Positions 7,913-17,087 of a DNA stretch of 64,000 bases are shown here, piece after piece (position 1 is the first letter of the stretch; every line of letters begins with the position of its first letter). The notes below the pieces were generated by a model. It worked only from the letters and a program-made list of their open reading frames with translations, was not told where the DNA came from and searched no databases. This DNA comes from Roseateles sp. (lineage in GTDB: Bacteria > Pseudomonadota > Gammaproteobacteria > Burkholderiales > Burkholderiaceae_C): contig JAEUPJ010000050.1 of the NCBI GenBank assembly GCA_016790285.1, forward strand, positions 1 to 64,000, read 5' to 3'. Made by a program: the position numbers and the translations under genes.

Positions 7913-10206
7913 ATGCGCCCGACCGCTTCAAGACGACGCGGGTGAAGCCGCTGGCGGAGGCGCCCGTCGTCTCGCTGCACTGCGCGATCTTTCTCTCGGC
8001 GCGCGACATGCTGGGCGACGAGACGCTGCGCCTGGTGCGCTTCAGCGGCAAGGAAGCCATCTCCCAGCCCTTCGAGTTCGAGCTGGAGCTGCATGGCAAC
8101 ACCAGCAAGACCTGGCAGTCGCCGCTGTCCTTTGCTGACGTCATCGGCCGCCCGGTCACCGTCGGCATCCAGGCCGCCGTGCTGGACGCCCAAGGCCACG
8201 CCCTGAGCCGGGAGGCGGCCAGCGCCAGTTTCCAGGCGGCGCTGGACGGCAGTGCGCCGGGCTTCCCGGGGCTGTCGCTCTTCAACGGCATCGTGGCTTC
8301 GTTTGCTGTCGACCAACCGGGCGTCTACCGCATCGTGATGCGCCCGGCGCTCTGGAAGCTGAGCCTCACCAATGCCTACCGAATCCACGCCCAGTGCAGC
8401 ATCCGCGAGGCCATTGCCGGCCTCATGCGGCGCCACCGGATCGACCACACGGTCAATGCGCTGGATGGTTACGACAACCCGGCCGCCACACGCGTTCAGG
8501 ACTGGCTCCAGGCCGGCGAAAGCGACGAGGAGCTGCTGCGGCGGCTGATGGCCCGCGGCCACGTCTACTACTACCACCTGCACACGGCCCGCTCGCACCA
8601 GGTTGTCTTTGCCAACCGCCCCGTCTACCCGGACGCCCTGCCCGCCGGCCAACGCCTGCGCTACTGCGACACCGAGTTCGAGGAAGACGCCCTGCTGCAG
8701 AGCGACACCCTGACCCGCTACAGCTACCGCCAGAGCCTGGCCAGCACCGGCGTGCGGGCCTGCATCACGCGCGAGGAAGCGGCCTGGGAGGAAGACGCGG
8801 TGGCCGGCCTGCACAGCTTCCGCTCGACCAGCGGCGACACCAGCGCCCTGCCCTTCCACCAGTACCAGGTCGTGCAGTACGGCGGCAGCGCCGCCGAGGT
8901 CGCCCACCTCAGCCACGCCACGCAGGACGCGCTCGTCGCCTCGGCACGCGAGTTCACCGGCGCCAGCCTGTGCCCGCACCTGCGGGTGGGCCACCGCTTC
9001 AGCGTCACCCAGCAGCCCCGCGCCGACCAGCGCCCACAGGCCGTGCGACCGGAGCTGGAAGGCCTGTCCTTCGTGCTGACCCAGGTGCAGCACGAGGCGA
9101 CGCTGGACGGCATCTACCGCAATGAGTTCTCCGCCACCGACGCGCAGCGCCTGATCAGCGGCACCACGCTGGCCGACACCCAGCAGGGCAGCCTGCGCGG
9201 CACCGTCGTCTCCAACAGCAGCGCCGCCGCACCGCCCGACTGGCGCTACGCCGGCACGGACAGCTGCGACCCGGAGACTTCGCACCTCAACGACAGCACC
9301 AGCACCCCCCCGTCACTGCAGGCCCAGGGCGTCCTGGTGAAGCTGTCCACAGCCGGCGATGACGAAGGGCCGGTCTGGGTGAAGCTCGCCGCCCACATGC
9401 AGACCGTGCCCGAAGTGGGCGCCACCGTCGTCATCACCCGCTCCCAGGACCAGACGGAGCTGCCCGAGATCCAGACCTTCATCCAGTCCAACGTCAGCCA
9501 GGTCATCATGCCCTCGGGCTGGACGGCCAGCACGAGCATCGGCAGCAACTACTCGACGACCTACGGCGACGCCAAGAGCATCCGCTTTGGCAAGAACTCC
9601 CACGCGGACCTGGACAAGGCCGTCGGCATCGTCGAAGGCGCCTATGCCAGCGGCCAGTACCGCGAAGTCGGCTACGCCCAGGGTGCCACCTACTCGTACT
9701 CGACGAGCGAGACCGGCAGCACCGGGCTGCTGAGCCGCAGCGAGGCGCTCGGTTCGGTCTACAGCACGCACGAAGGTGCCCTCAACGTCAGCAGCACCAC
9801 CTTCGGCAGCACTTCGTCCACCAACATCGTCACGGAGCTGGCCTCCAGCCAGAGCCTGCAGACCAGCGTCGTCGGCGCCAGCCTCACGGGCACCCAGAGC
9901 GAAGTCAGCATCACGGGCGTGTCGCAGCGCACCAGCGTGACGGGCGCCAGTGCGGTCGTCACGATGACCGGCGTGTCCTCCGACCTCAACCTCGTCGGCA
10001 GCACCAGCCACATCAGCCTGACGGAGGAGAGCAGCGCCATCTCGCTGCAAGGCATCAGCACCGACATCGTCATGGCCGAGGCCTCCACCCACATCTCGAT
10101 GAAGGACCTGAGCACCGCCATCGAGATCACGGGCACCGGCATCAACATGCAACTCACCGGCACGGCGATCTCGCTGAAGATCACCTTGCTGGACATCACC
10201 CTCTGA
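7909..10206 (+). CDS. vgrG: VgrG spike protein (TssI)
   Basis: A 765-aa VgrG, the trimeric gp27/gp5-like spike that tips the Hcp tube. The N-terminal gp27-like part runs to about residue 400 (LVRFSGKEAISQPFEFELEL, then WLQAGESDEELLRRLMARGHVYYY in part). An OB-fold region follows (GVLVKLSTAGDDEGPVWVKL). From about residue 540 to the end the protein is a Ser/Thr/Gly-rich beta-helix of short repeats such as TSVTGAS and ISLTEESSAISL. No catalytic C-terminal extension is seen, so this is a structural rather than an 'evolved' VgrG, and effectors would ride on adaptors or the PAAR-like protein encoded further down. Confidence 0.93.
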   Translation: MNAPDRFKTTRVKPLAEAPVVSLHCAIFLSARDMLGDETLRLVRFSGKEAISQPFEFELELHGNTSKTWQSPLSFADVIGRPVTVGIQAAVLDAQGHALSREAASASFQAALDGSAPGFPGLSLFNGIVASFAVDQPGVYRIVMRPALWKLSLTNAYRIHAQCSIREAIAGLMRRHRIDHTVNALDGYDNPAATRVQDWLQAGESDEELLRRLMARGHVYYYHLHTARSHQVVFANRPVYPDALPAGQRLRYCDTEFEEDALLQSDTLTRYSYRQSLASTGVRACITREEAAWEEDAVAGLHSFRSTSGDTSALPFHQYQVVQYGGSAAEVAHLSHATQDALVASAREFTGASLCPHLRVGHRFSVTQQPRADQRPQAVRPELEGLSFVLTQVQHEATLDGIYRNEFSATDAQRLISGTTLADTQQGSLRGTVVSNSSAAAPPDWRYAGTDSCDPETSHLNDSTSTPPSLQAQGVLVKLSTAGDDEGPVWVKLAAHMQTVPEVGATVVITRSQDQTELPEIQTFIQSNVSQVIMPSGWTASTSIGSNYSTTYGDAKSIRFGKNSHADLDKAVGIVEGAYASGQYREVGYAQGATYSYSTSETGSTGLLSRSEALGSVYSTHEGALNVSSTTFGSTSSTNIVTELASSQSLQTSVVGASLTGTQSEVSITGVSQRTSVTGASAVVTMTGVSSDLNLVGSTSHISLTEESSAISLQGISTDIVMAEASTHISMKDLSTAIEITGTGINMQLTGTAISLKITLLDITL

Positions 10207-10212
10207 GCCGCC

Positions 10213-12453
10213 ATGAAGATCATCAAGCCGCTCAGCCTCGGGACGTTGCACAAGCCCTTCACCTGGCGGGGGCAGCACCGCCTCGTCGTCAGCGCGCTGG
10301 GCTTCTTCCGGCTCGGCGAGGCGCCGCCCGCACGCCTGTTGACCGAGGCGGCCCAATGGTCCCTGGTGATGGCGGCGTTGCCGCCGCAGCAGGCGCTGGA
10401 CGAGGTCTGCATGAAGGGCCAGGCCGAGGCCCTGATGCTGGGCCTGCTGCCGCCGCTGCCTGAACACACACGGGCGCGCCTGCAAGTCGGCGCGCTGGAC
10501 AAGACGGGTGACAGTTTCGCCCCGTTGCCCGTGGACGCCCCGGCGCGGATGAAGCACGCCGGCAGCTACCCGGTGGGCTGCGCGCCGGTCCTGGCTGCCG
10601 ATGCCGACCTGCGCCTGTTCAACCAGGCCCCTGAAGACCAGCGCCTGGACGCACCCGCCTGGCCCGACGGCTGCGGCTACGCCCTGCATCACATGAAGGC
10701 CGGCCTGCCCTTGATCGCCGGCCGCCTGCCGGCGATGCGAGCCCGCGCCTTCGTCGTGGCCGTCGATGCGCCGGCCGACGCGCTGCGCGAGGTGCCGCTG
10801 CGGCTCGACACCCTCTGGTTCCTGCCCGCTGCGGGCCTGGGCATCCTGGCCTGGCATGGCGGCGTCGAGATCGCCGACAGCGATGCGCTGGACATCGCCA
10901 CCCTCATGGTGGCTTACGAGAACACTGCTGTGGAGCCCCGGTCCCTCGCGCACTACGCCAGCGTGCTCGCACTGCGCGCGGACCCGCAGACCGCGGGCCT
11001 GCACGCGTTCAACGAATCCCAGCTCGCCCCGGCGCGCGGCGACGCCGAGACGGCCCGCCTCGCACAGGCCGAAGCCGCGGCGGCCGCGCAGGCGCAGGCC
11101 CAGCGCGAGGCACGCGCCAGCCGGCTGAGCGCCATGTTCGCGTCCGTGACCGACAAGCCGCTCGACATCCAGGCGTCACCGCCACCGCTGCAAGGGCCGA
11201 GTGCCGCTGCCATCGCGAGCGGCGACTTCGACCTCACCGCCCTCATGGACGGCGCCAGGCAACTGGCCGACACCAGCCGCGCCCAGGCGCAGGCCCGGCG
11301 CAGCGAGCTCCAGCGCGACCATCCCCTGCCCGCTGCGCCTGACGGCCATGAGGCACCCCCCGACTGGTCTTCCACGCTGCAACGTGCGAGCACGCGACCA
11401 AGCCCGCAACGGCGTGACGCGCGGCGCGCCTCGCCCACGCCGCTGGCCGAGGTGCGCGCCCTGCCGGCCGATGTCGCCCTGCAGCTCGGCGAGCAGGTGA
11501 AGGCGTGGGTCGCCCAGGGCGAATCGCTCGCCGGGCGCGACCTCGCGGGAGCCAACCTGCGCGGTGCTCAGCTGACCGGCGCTGACCTCAGCGGTTGCCT
11601 GCTGGAGGGCGCCGACCTGTCCGGCGCGCAGCTGCAATCCGCGCGGCTGGACCGCGCGGTGCTCACCGGCGCCAGGCTGCAGGGCGCGCAGCTGGCCGGG
11701 GCCTCGCTCATCGAGGCCAACCTCTGCGACTGCGTGGCCGACGGCGCCTGCCTGGACGGCGCCAGCCTGCAGCAAGCCCGCGCCAGCGGCGCCAGCTTCC
11801 AGGGCGCGCACGGGGCGGCGGCCGACCTGCGCGAGGCGCAGCTGGACCGCGCACGGTTCGAAGCCGCCTGCTTCGACCGCGCGCGCCTGGACAGCACCCT
11901 GCTCAGCCACGCGCAGCTGGGAGGCAGCCGTTGGCACGGCGCGCAGTTCAACCGCTGCGTCGGCTGGGAGCTGCATGCCGAAGGCGCCGACTTCACCGCC
12001 AGCCGCTGGAGCCGCAGCGCCCTGCTCCATGCCCATCTGGCCGGCAGCAGCTGGCGCGGCGCGGAGTTCAGCCAGCTGCAGGGCGGCTGGAGCGACTGGC
12101 GCGGGGCCGACCTCACCGGCGTCATGGCCCAGCAGTCCGGCTGGCCCGGGGCCCAGCTCGACCACGCCGTCATGGCCGAAGCCTGCTTCACGCGCTGCGA
12201 CTTCGGCCGGGCGAGCCTGGCGGGTGCCGTGCTCGCCGATGGCTGCTTCGCGCGCTCGTTGTTCCTGCAGACCGGCCTGTGCGGCGTGCAGGCGAGCCGG
12301 GCCGACTTCTTCCAGGCCTTGCTGCGCAAGGCCGATGGCCGCGACGCCGTGCTGGACGGCGCCAATCTCTACCAGGCCGACACCACCGGCTTGCGGCTGC
12401 AAGGCAGCCAGCTGAGCGGTGTGCAGGTGGACGCTCGCAAGGCGCTGGCATGA
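10213..12453 (+). CDS. DUF2169 adaptor fused to pentapeptide repeats
   Basis: A 746-aa two-part protein. Residues 1 to about 290 match the DUF2169 family found beside vgrG/PAAR genes in T6SS loci, where members behave as effector-loading adaptors (MKIIKPLSLGTLHKPF, then LRLDTLWFLPAAGLGILAWHG and YENTAVEPRSLAHYA). An Ala/Arg-rich linker of about 140 residues follows. From about residue 430 to the end are pentapeptide repeats of the A(D/N)LxG type (LSGADLSG-like units), which fold as a right-handed quadrilateral beta-helix. It follows vgrG by 6 bp. It probably connects cargo or the PAAR-like tip to VgrG; that role is inferred from context. Confidence 0.82.
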   Translation: MKIIKPLSLGTLHKPFTWRGQHRLVVSALGFFRLGEAPPARLLTEAAQWSLVMAALPPQQALDEVCMKGQAEALMLGLLPPLPEHTRARLQVGALDKTGDSFAPLPVDAPARMKHAGSYPVGCAPVLAADADLRLFNQAPEDQRLDAPAWPDGCGYALHHMKAGLPLIAGRLPAMRARAFVVAVDAPADALREVPLRLDTLWFLPAAGLGILAWHGGVEIADSDALDIATLMVAYENTAVEPRSLAHYASVLALRADPQTAGLHAFNESQLAPARGDAETARLAQAEAAAAAQAQAQREARASRLSAMFASVTDKPLDIQASPPPLQGPSAAAIASGDFDLTALMDGARQLADTSRAQAQARRSELQRDHPLPAAPDGHEAPPDWSSTLQRASTRPSPQRRDARRASPTPLAEVRALPADVALQLGEQVKAWVAQGESLAGRDLAGANLRGAQLTGADLSGCLLEGADLSGAQLQSARLDRAVLTGARLQGAQLAGASLIEANLCDCVADGACLDGASLQQARASGASFQGAHGAAADLREAQLDRARFEAACFDRARLDSTLLSHAQLGGSRWHGAQFNRCVGWELHAEGADFTASRWSRSALLHAHLAGSSWRGAEFSQLQGGWSDWRGADLTGVMAQQSGWPGAQLDHAVMAEACFTRCDFGRASLAGAVLADGCFARSLFLQTGLCGVQASRADFFQALLRKADGRDAVLDGANLYQADTTGLRLQGSQLSGVQVDARKALA

Positions 12454-13505
12454 GCGCGCTGCAAGACCTCATCGCCACCGGCAGGCCGCTCTGCGACCTG
12501 GTGCTGCCAGGGCTTGACGCCCAGGGGCAGTCGCTGCAGACGCTGGTGTTCAACCACTGCGACCTGCGCGGCTCGCGCTGGCACGGGGCAAACCTGCTCG
12601 GGCTGTGTTTCGTGGGCTGCGACCTGCGCGGCGCCGACTTCACCGCGGCGCGGCTGGAGCGTGTGAGCTTCAGTGACTGTGCGCTTGGCGCCAGCCACTG
12701 GCGCGGCGTGAAGGCCGAGCTGCTGGCCATCACGGACGGCCCGGGCCTGGCCGGCAGCGACTGGCGTGACGCCGCGCTGAGCCAGTCCTCGCTGTGCCGC
12801 CTCGCCCTGGCCGACAGCGACTGGAATGGCGCAACGCTCACTCGCACCGCCTTCACGGACTGCCGCTTCGCCACCATCGCGCTGTGCGGCTGCCGCATCG
12901 AGAAATGCGTGTTCACCCAGGCCGACCTGCGGGCGGCGCAGCTCACGGGCCTGCGCGCGCGGGCTGTGGTCTTCGTGGACGCCCAGCTCGCCGGCCTGGA
13001 CCTGCGCGGCCTGAGCCTCACGCGTTGCACGCTGCAGAAGGCGGACCTGAGCGGCGCCGACCTCAGCGGCGCCGACCTGACCGAGACCAACCTCATGTCA
13101 GCGCGGTTGCACGGCACGCGGATGCAGGGTCTGCGGGCGCCCCACTCGCTGTGGGCCGATGCCGACCTGGCCGACACCCTGGCTGACGACGCCGACCTGG
13201 CCGGCAGCGTCTTCAAAGGCGCCCGGCTGGCCCGGGTGGCCCTGCGGTCGGCGCGGCTGGGTGCGTCGATCTGGCAGCAGGCGCGTTGGCAGGACGTCGA
13301 CCTGTCGGGCGCCGACCTCACGCAAGCCGACCTCTCCCACACCCAGGCCGAGCGCGTCGAATTCCGTGCCGCGCGCCTGGACCATGCCAATGCCCACGCG
13401 GCCCGCTGGACCGACTGCCTGCTGGATGCCGGCCAGGGCCGCACGTTGCGCCCCACCGACCCCGCCCTGGCCCAGGCGGAAGCCCGCTCACTGGAGTTCG
13501 CATGA
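12450..13505 (+). CDS. Pentapeptide-repeat protein of the T6SS spike block
   Basis: A 351-aa protein composed almost entirely of pentapeptide repeats, with clear runs such as ADLSGADLSGADLTETNL and many N/D-C-D-L-R-G units. It starts MSALQDLIATGRPLCDLVL and overlaps the DUF2169 gene by 4 bp, so the two repeat proteins are coupled and probably arose by duplication of the repeat half. The repeat regularity predicts a rod-like beta-helix. No catalytic motif is seen. Reading frames in other phases are open here only because of GC-rich repeats. A scaffold or spike-decorating role is inferred. Confidence 0.8.
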   Translation: MSALQDLIATGRPLCDLVLPGLDAQGQSLQTLVFNHCDLRGSRWHGANLLGLCFVGCDLRGADFTAARLERVSFSDCALGASHWRGVKAELLAITDGPGLAGSDWRDAALSQSSLCRLALADSDWNGATLTRTAFTDCRFATIALCGCRIEKCVFTQADLRAAQLTGLRARAVVFVDAQLAGLDLRGLSLTRCTLQKADLSGADLSGADLTETNLMSARLHGTRMQGLRAPHSLWADADLADTLADDADLAGSVFKGARLARVALRSARLGASIWQQARWQDVDLSGADLTQADLSHTQAERVEFRAARLDHANAHAARWTDCLLDAGQGRTLRPTDPALAQAEARSLEFA

Positions 13506-14056
13506 TTCCCTGCCTGCACCCCTCCCCCGCGCGCCTGAGCGACGGCGACCTGCCGCAATGGTCGGAAGCCGACATCGCCCACGCGCTGGATGCCGACCGC
13601 TTTCGACTCGGCGACGGCCGCCATGCGCGCCAGGCCGCGTCCTGCCTGCTGCGGCCCGAGCCCGGCGACTGGGTGCTGCTGATGCAGGGGCGCCGGGCGC
13701 TTTACGTGATGGCCGTGCTGGAGCGCGGCACCTCCACGGCCCAGCTGGCCGTGCCGGGGGCCGACACCGTCCAGCTCGCGGCCCAGGCCCTCGAGCTCGT
13801 CGCCGGCCAACGCCTGGGCCTGGGCTGCCTGGGCGACGTGGACATCACCTCGGCCCACGGCACCGTGGCGCTGCAGGCGCGGCACCTGCTGAGCCATGCC
13901 AGCGAGACCCAGGTCCAGACCGCCCGGCATTGGGTGGCGCAAGTCGAGCAGGCCCTGGTGCAGGCGTCCGCGCTGCTGCACCTGCAGGCCGAGCAGGGCC
14001 TGGTCACGGCCAAGGCCGACCTCAAGCTCGACGCCGAGCGCATCAGCCTGGGGTGA
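13502..14056 (+). CDS. DUF3540 domain protein
   Basis: A 184-aa protein of the DUF3540 type commonly found between DUF2169 and DUF4150 genes. It contains LLRPEPGDWVLLMQ and GDVDITSAHGTVALQARHLL, the latter resembling the beta-helix 'needle' repeats of VgrG/phage spikes, and ends in a region with KADLKLDAERISLG. It overlaps the pentapeptide gene by 4 bp and precedes the PAAR-like gene by 3 bp. The shape and position suggest a spike accessory piece. Biochemical function is unknown. Confidence 0.78.
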   Translation: MIPCLHPSPARLSDGDLPQWSEADIAHALDADRFRLGDGRHARQAASCLLRPEPGDWVLLMQGRRALYVMAVLERGTSTAQLAVPGADTVQLAAQALELVAGQRLGLGCLGDVDITSAHGTVALQARHLLSHASETQVQTARHWVAQVEQALVQASALLHLQAEQGLVTAKADLKLDAERISLG

Positions 14057-14059
14057 GCC

Positions 14060-14458
14060 ATGTTTGCCAACACCAGCCTGTGCGTCCTGAACTTCGCCTT
14101 CCCCGACATCTGTATCGTCATCGCGGGCCCCGTGCCCGTGCCCACGCCCTTCCCGAACTTTGCGGTGTCGACGACGCACATCCCGTCGCAGACCATCGTC
14201 ATCATCGGCGGCGGCCTGGCCGAGAACCTGCTCACGCAGGGCACGCTCAGCCAGGGCGACAACGCCGGCCTAGGCCTGGGCGTGGCCTCGGGCATGGTGA
14301 TGGGCCCCGACCGCTACCTGCTGGGCAGCTTCAAGGTGATGGTGGGCGGCATCTTCGTCACGCGGCTGACCAGCCTCACCGGTCAGAACGGCCTGAGCCC
14401 CAACATGGTCGGCCTGTCCATCACGCCGTCCCAGATCACCGTGCTGGTGTTGAGCTGA
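14060..14458 (+). CDS. DUF4150 / PAAR-like spike-tip protein
   Basis: A 132-aa protein starting MFANTSLCVLNFAFPDICIV, matching the DUF4150 PAAR-like pattern: a FPDxC opening, PVPVPTPFPNFA proline segment, IPSQTIVIIGGG, then QGDNAGLGLGVASGMVMGP. PAAR proteins form the sharp cone that caps VgrG and can carry toxin domains. Here there is no C-terminal extension, so it should be a structural tip recruiting separate effectors. It is the only PAAR-like gene in the operon. Confidence 0.85.
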   Translation: MFANTSLCVLNFAFPDICIVIAGPVPVPTPFPNFAVSTTHIPSQTIVIIGGGLAENLLTQGTLSQGDNAGLGLGVASGMVMGPDRYLLGSFKVMVGGIFVTRLTSLTGQNGLSPNMVGLSITPSQITVLVLS

Positions 14459-14460
14459 CC

Positions 14461-14937
14461 ATGGAACGCCTGCCTGCTGCCGCCTGCCTCCTGCTGTGCC
14501 TGGCCCTGGGCGGGTGCGCGGCCGTGAAGTCGGCTGGGCAGTGGCTCGGGCTGTTGCCGCTGAACCCCCTGCGCGAGGTGCAGATCAGCGCCGCGGCCGA
14601 CGCCAACGGCAGCAGCGCCACGCAGCTGGACATCGTCTGGGTGCTGGACGCCACCGCCCAGGCGCAACTGCCCAAGACCGGCCCGCAGTGGTTTGCCGCC
14701 AAGGCCGCGCTGCTGGCGGGCCGGTCGTCCGAGCTGCTGGTGCTGCACCTGGAGGTGCCCGTGGGCAGCACCGTGCAAAGCCTGACCCTGCCCGCCGGCC
14801 ACGACCAGGCGCTGGCGGTGCTGGTCTATCCCAACTACATCGGCCCGGGCGGCCAGGCCATGGGCACGGTGACCGGCTTTCGCTGCGTGCGCATCGAGCT
14901 GGCCGCCGCCACCGTCGACTACCGCAGCTGCCCCTGA
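14461..14937 (+). CDS. tssJ: T6SS outer-membrane lipoprotein TssJ-like
   Basis: A 158-aa lipoprotein with a type II signal peptide: a hydrophobic run and lipobox LGGC with Cys19 as the lipidation site. The rest is predicted beta-rich. Its position directly before tssK, tssL and tssM is standard for TssJ, the outer-membrane anchor that binds the periplasmic end of TssM. The sequence itself is divergent, so the family call leans on the lipobox, size and context. ATG 14461 is 2 bp after the preceding stop. Confidence 0.78.
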   Translation: MERLPAAACLLLCLALGGCAAVKSAGQWLGLLPLNPLREVQISAAADANGSSATQLDIVWVLDATAQAQLPKTGPQWFAAKAALLAGRSSELLVLHLEVPVGSTVQSLTLPAGHDQALAVLVYPNYIGPGGQAMGTVTGFRCVRIELAAATVDYRSCP

Positions 14938-14955
14938 ACCCGAAGAGGTGACCCC

Positions 14956-16392
14956 GTGAGTGCCGTCCTTTCCCCCCGCAGCCCCGTGCCCGAGCCCCTG
15001 AGCGATGCCGTCCAGTGGTGGGAGGGCATGCTGCTGGCGCCCCAGCACCTGCAGCAGGCCGACCTCTACTGGGCGCAGCAGCTGCGCTACCGCCTGGCCC
15101 AGGTCACGCCCTGCTACTGGGGCGTGTCGGACCTGGCGGTGGATGAACTCGCGCTGGCCCAGGGGCGCGTGCACATCGAGCGGCTGGAGTGCGTGATGCC
15201 CGACGGCACGCCGGTGGTGTTCCCGGGCAGCTACAAGGATGTCGCGCTGGAGCTGGACGTCGCCGCGCAGGCCACCGAGGCGGGCACGGGCCTGCGCATC
15301 ATGCTGCTGATGCCGCGCCGCCTGGCCGGCCAGGGTGGCAGCCCGCTGGCGCGGCACGATGTCGTCGAAGGCGAATTGATCATCGACGAGAACAGCGGCG
15401 CGACGGCCGTCGCGGTCGACCGCCTGCGCCCGCGGCTGCGCCTGTGGGCGGGTGACGGCATCCCGCCGGGCTACCAGGTCTGCCCGCTGTTCGAGGTGCA
15501 ACGACACGCGGAGCAGCAGCGCTTCGAGTTCGGGCGCTACCACCCGCCGCTGCTGCGCCTGGGCGCCGCCGATGTCCTCGGCGCGCAAGGCCTGCCGCAT
15601 CGCCTGCGCGCCCTGAACCGGGAGCTGTGGCTGAAGCTGCGCGAACTCGGCGGCGACCGCCGCGACGATGCCGCCGAGGACGCCACGCCCCTGGGTGGCC
15701 TGGCCTCCCGCCAGCTCGACATGGCGCGCCGCCTGGCCACCGTGCTGCCCCGCCTGGGCCTGTTGACCGCGCGGCCCGAGGCGGCTCCGCTGGCCGTCTA
15801 TGACCTGCTGGCCGAGGTGGCCGGTGTCATGGCCTCGTTCGGCGCCAATCCCATCGTGCCCATGTTCGACGTCTACCGCCACGACGACTGCGAGCCGCAG
15901 TTCAGCCGCGCGCTGGAGTACATCGAGCGCAAGCTCGGCTTCATCGACACCGCGCACGAATGGCTGCCGTTCGAGCGCACGGGGCCCGGCGTGTTCCGCC
16001 GCGCCATCGAGGCGCTGCCACCCCACGGCCTCATCGTCGAGCTGCGCAGCGCCACGGCAGCGGCGGTCACCGACGCCGAGCGGCGTGAGTTCACTCACTG
16101 GCTGACGAATGCCTGCATCGCCAGCGAGCCGGCGCATGCCGCCGCCCTGCAGGCCCGCATGCGCCTGAAGGTGCGCGCCCTCACGCCCGAGGAGTGCGCA
16201 CGCCAGCGCCTGCGCAGCGCCGCCGCCCTGTACCTCATCGAACCCGACACCCTGGGCGAGCAGGCCCTGTTGATGCCCGACCAGCCGCTGCTGATCGAAG
16301 GTCTCGGTGACAAGGGCGTGCCCGCGGCCATCCTGCTGGTGGTGCCCCGTGCCACGGCCGTGGCCGCGCTGCCGCGAGGCCGCCATGCCTGA
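14956..16392 (+). CDS. tssK: T6SS baseplate-membrane linker TssK (GTG start)
   Basis: A 478-aa TssK, the trimeric adaptor joining baseplate to the TssJLM membrane complex. Typical sequence includes VQWWEGMLLAPQHLQQAD, followed by RYRLAQVTPCYWGV, and later YDLLAEVAGVMASFGANP and the ERKLGFIDTAHEW region. The GTG start at 14956 has an AAGAGGTG ribosome site 6 bp upstream. It overlaps tssL by 8 bp. Confidence 0.93.
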   Translation: MSAVLSPRSPVPEPLSDAVQWWEGMLLAPQHLQQADLYWAQQLRYRLAQVTPCYWGVSDLAVDELALAQGRVHIERLECVMPDGTPVVFPGSYKDVALELDVAAQATEAGTGLRIMLLMPRRLAGQGGSPLARHDVVEGELIIDENSGATAVAVDRLRPRLRLWAGDGIPPGYQVCPLFEVQRHAEQQRFEFGRYHPPLLRLGAADVLGAQGLPHRLRALNRELWLKLRELGGDRRDDAAEDATPLGGLASRQLDMARRLATVLPRLGLLTARPEAAPLAVYDLLAEVAGVMASFGANPIVPMFDVYRHDDCEPQFSRALEYIERKLGFIDTAHEWLPFERTGPGVFRRAIEALPPHGLIVELRSATAAAVTDAERREFTHWLTNACIASEPAHAAALQARMRLKVRALTPEECARQRLRSAAALYLIEPDTLGEQALLMPDQPLLIEGLGDKGVPAAILLVVPRATAVAALPRGRHA

Positions 16393-17074
16393 GCCGATGC
16401 CGGGCTTCATCGCGGCCCTGGACGCGCTGCAAGGCGTCGAGCGCGGGCTGCTGCCGGGCGCGCCGCCAGGCGACGCGCCCACGCTGGCACGCGAGGTCCA
16501 CGAGCGCCTGGCCACGCTGCTGGAGGCCCAGCTGCAGCAGGCCCGCCAGGCGCCGACCGAGATCGAGCGCGAGGTGCTCGAAGGCGGTGTCTATACGAGC
16601 GCGGCCGTGCTGGACGAAGCGCTGGCGATCACGCTGGACTGGCCCGGGCGCAGCCTGTGGACCCGGCACTTGCTGGAGCAGCGGCTCTTCGAATCGCGGC
16701 TGGCGGGGCGGCGCTTCTTCGACGAGGTCGAGCGCACGCTGAGATCCGACGGCCGCCACGCGGCGTGGCGCCACCTGGCGGCCGTGCAGCTGCTGGCGCT
16801 GCAGGCCGGCTTCAAGGGGCGGCATCGCAACGCGACGGCAGGCGAGCAGCTCATCGGCGGCCTTCGCCAGCGGCTGTACGCCTTCGCCGAGGGCAACCCG
16901 GCGCCAGGCGCGCCGCTGTCGCCCCAGGCCCACCTGTACAAGCGCGTGATCGCCCCTGCCGTGCGGCTGGACCCGCGCCGCCCCTGGCGTGCGGCGCTGG
17001 GCCTGCTGTTGCTGTGGGTCATCGGCTCGGGCCTGTGGTGGCAGGTCATCGTGCAGCCCCTGAGGTCGCCCTGA
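16385..17074 (+). CDS. tssL: T6SS inner-membrane protein TssL (DotU-like)
   Basis: A 229-aa DotU/IcmH-type protein with a cytoplasmic helical domain and a single C-terminal transmembrane segment (around residues 203-222, rich in L/W). Motifs include YTSAAVLDEALAITLDWPGR, LLEQRLFESRLAGRRFFDEV and a QAGFKGRH stretch typical of the family. There is no OmpA/peptidoglycan-binding extension, so peptidoglycan anchoring would need another protein. It lies between tssK and tssM and should partner with both. Confidence 0.9.
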   Translation: MPEPMPGFIAALDALQGVERGLLPGAPPGDAPTLAREVHERLATLLEAQLQQARQAPTEIEREVLEGGVYTSAAVLDEALAITLDWPGRSLWTRHLLEQRLFESRLAGRRFFDEVERTLRSDGRHAAWRHLAAVQLLALQAGFKGRHRNATAGEQLIGGLRQRLYAFAEGNPAPGAPLSPQAHLYKRVIAPAVRLDPRRPWRAALGLLLLWVIGSGLWWQVIVQPLRSP

Positions 17075-17087
17075 GCGGGGGTGCGGC

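Noticed and set aside
11595-12449. Upstream in-frame extension of the second pentapeptide gene
   Set aside because: It overlaps the DUF2169-pentapeptide gene in another phase, is Arg/Pro-rich and lacks repeats; ATG 12450 overlaps the previous stop by 4 bp as expected for coupled genes.
12450-13505. Tandem GC-rich DNA as a possible CRISPR or satellite array
   Set aside because: The periodicity is 15 bp and explained by pentapeptide repeats in the protein; no conserved repeat-spacer structure exists here or elsewhere in the window.
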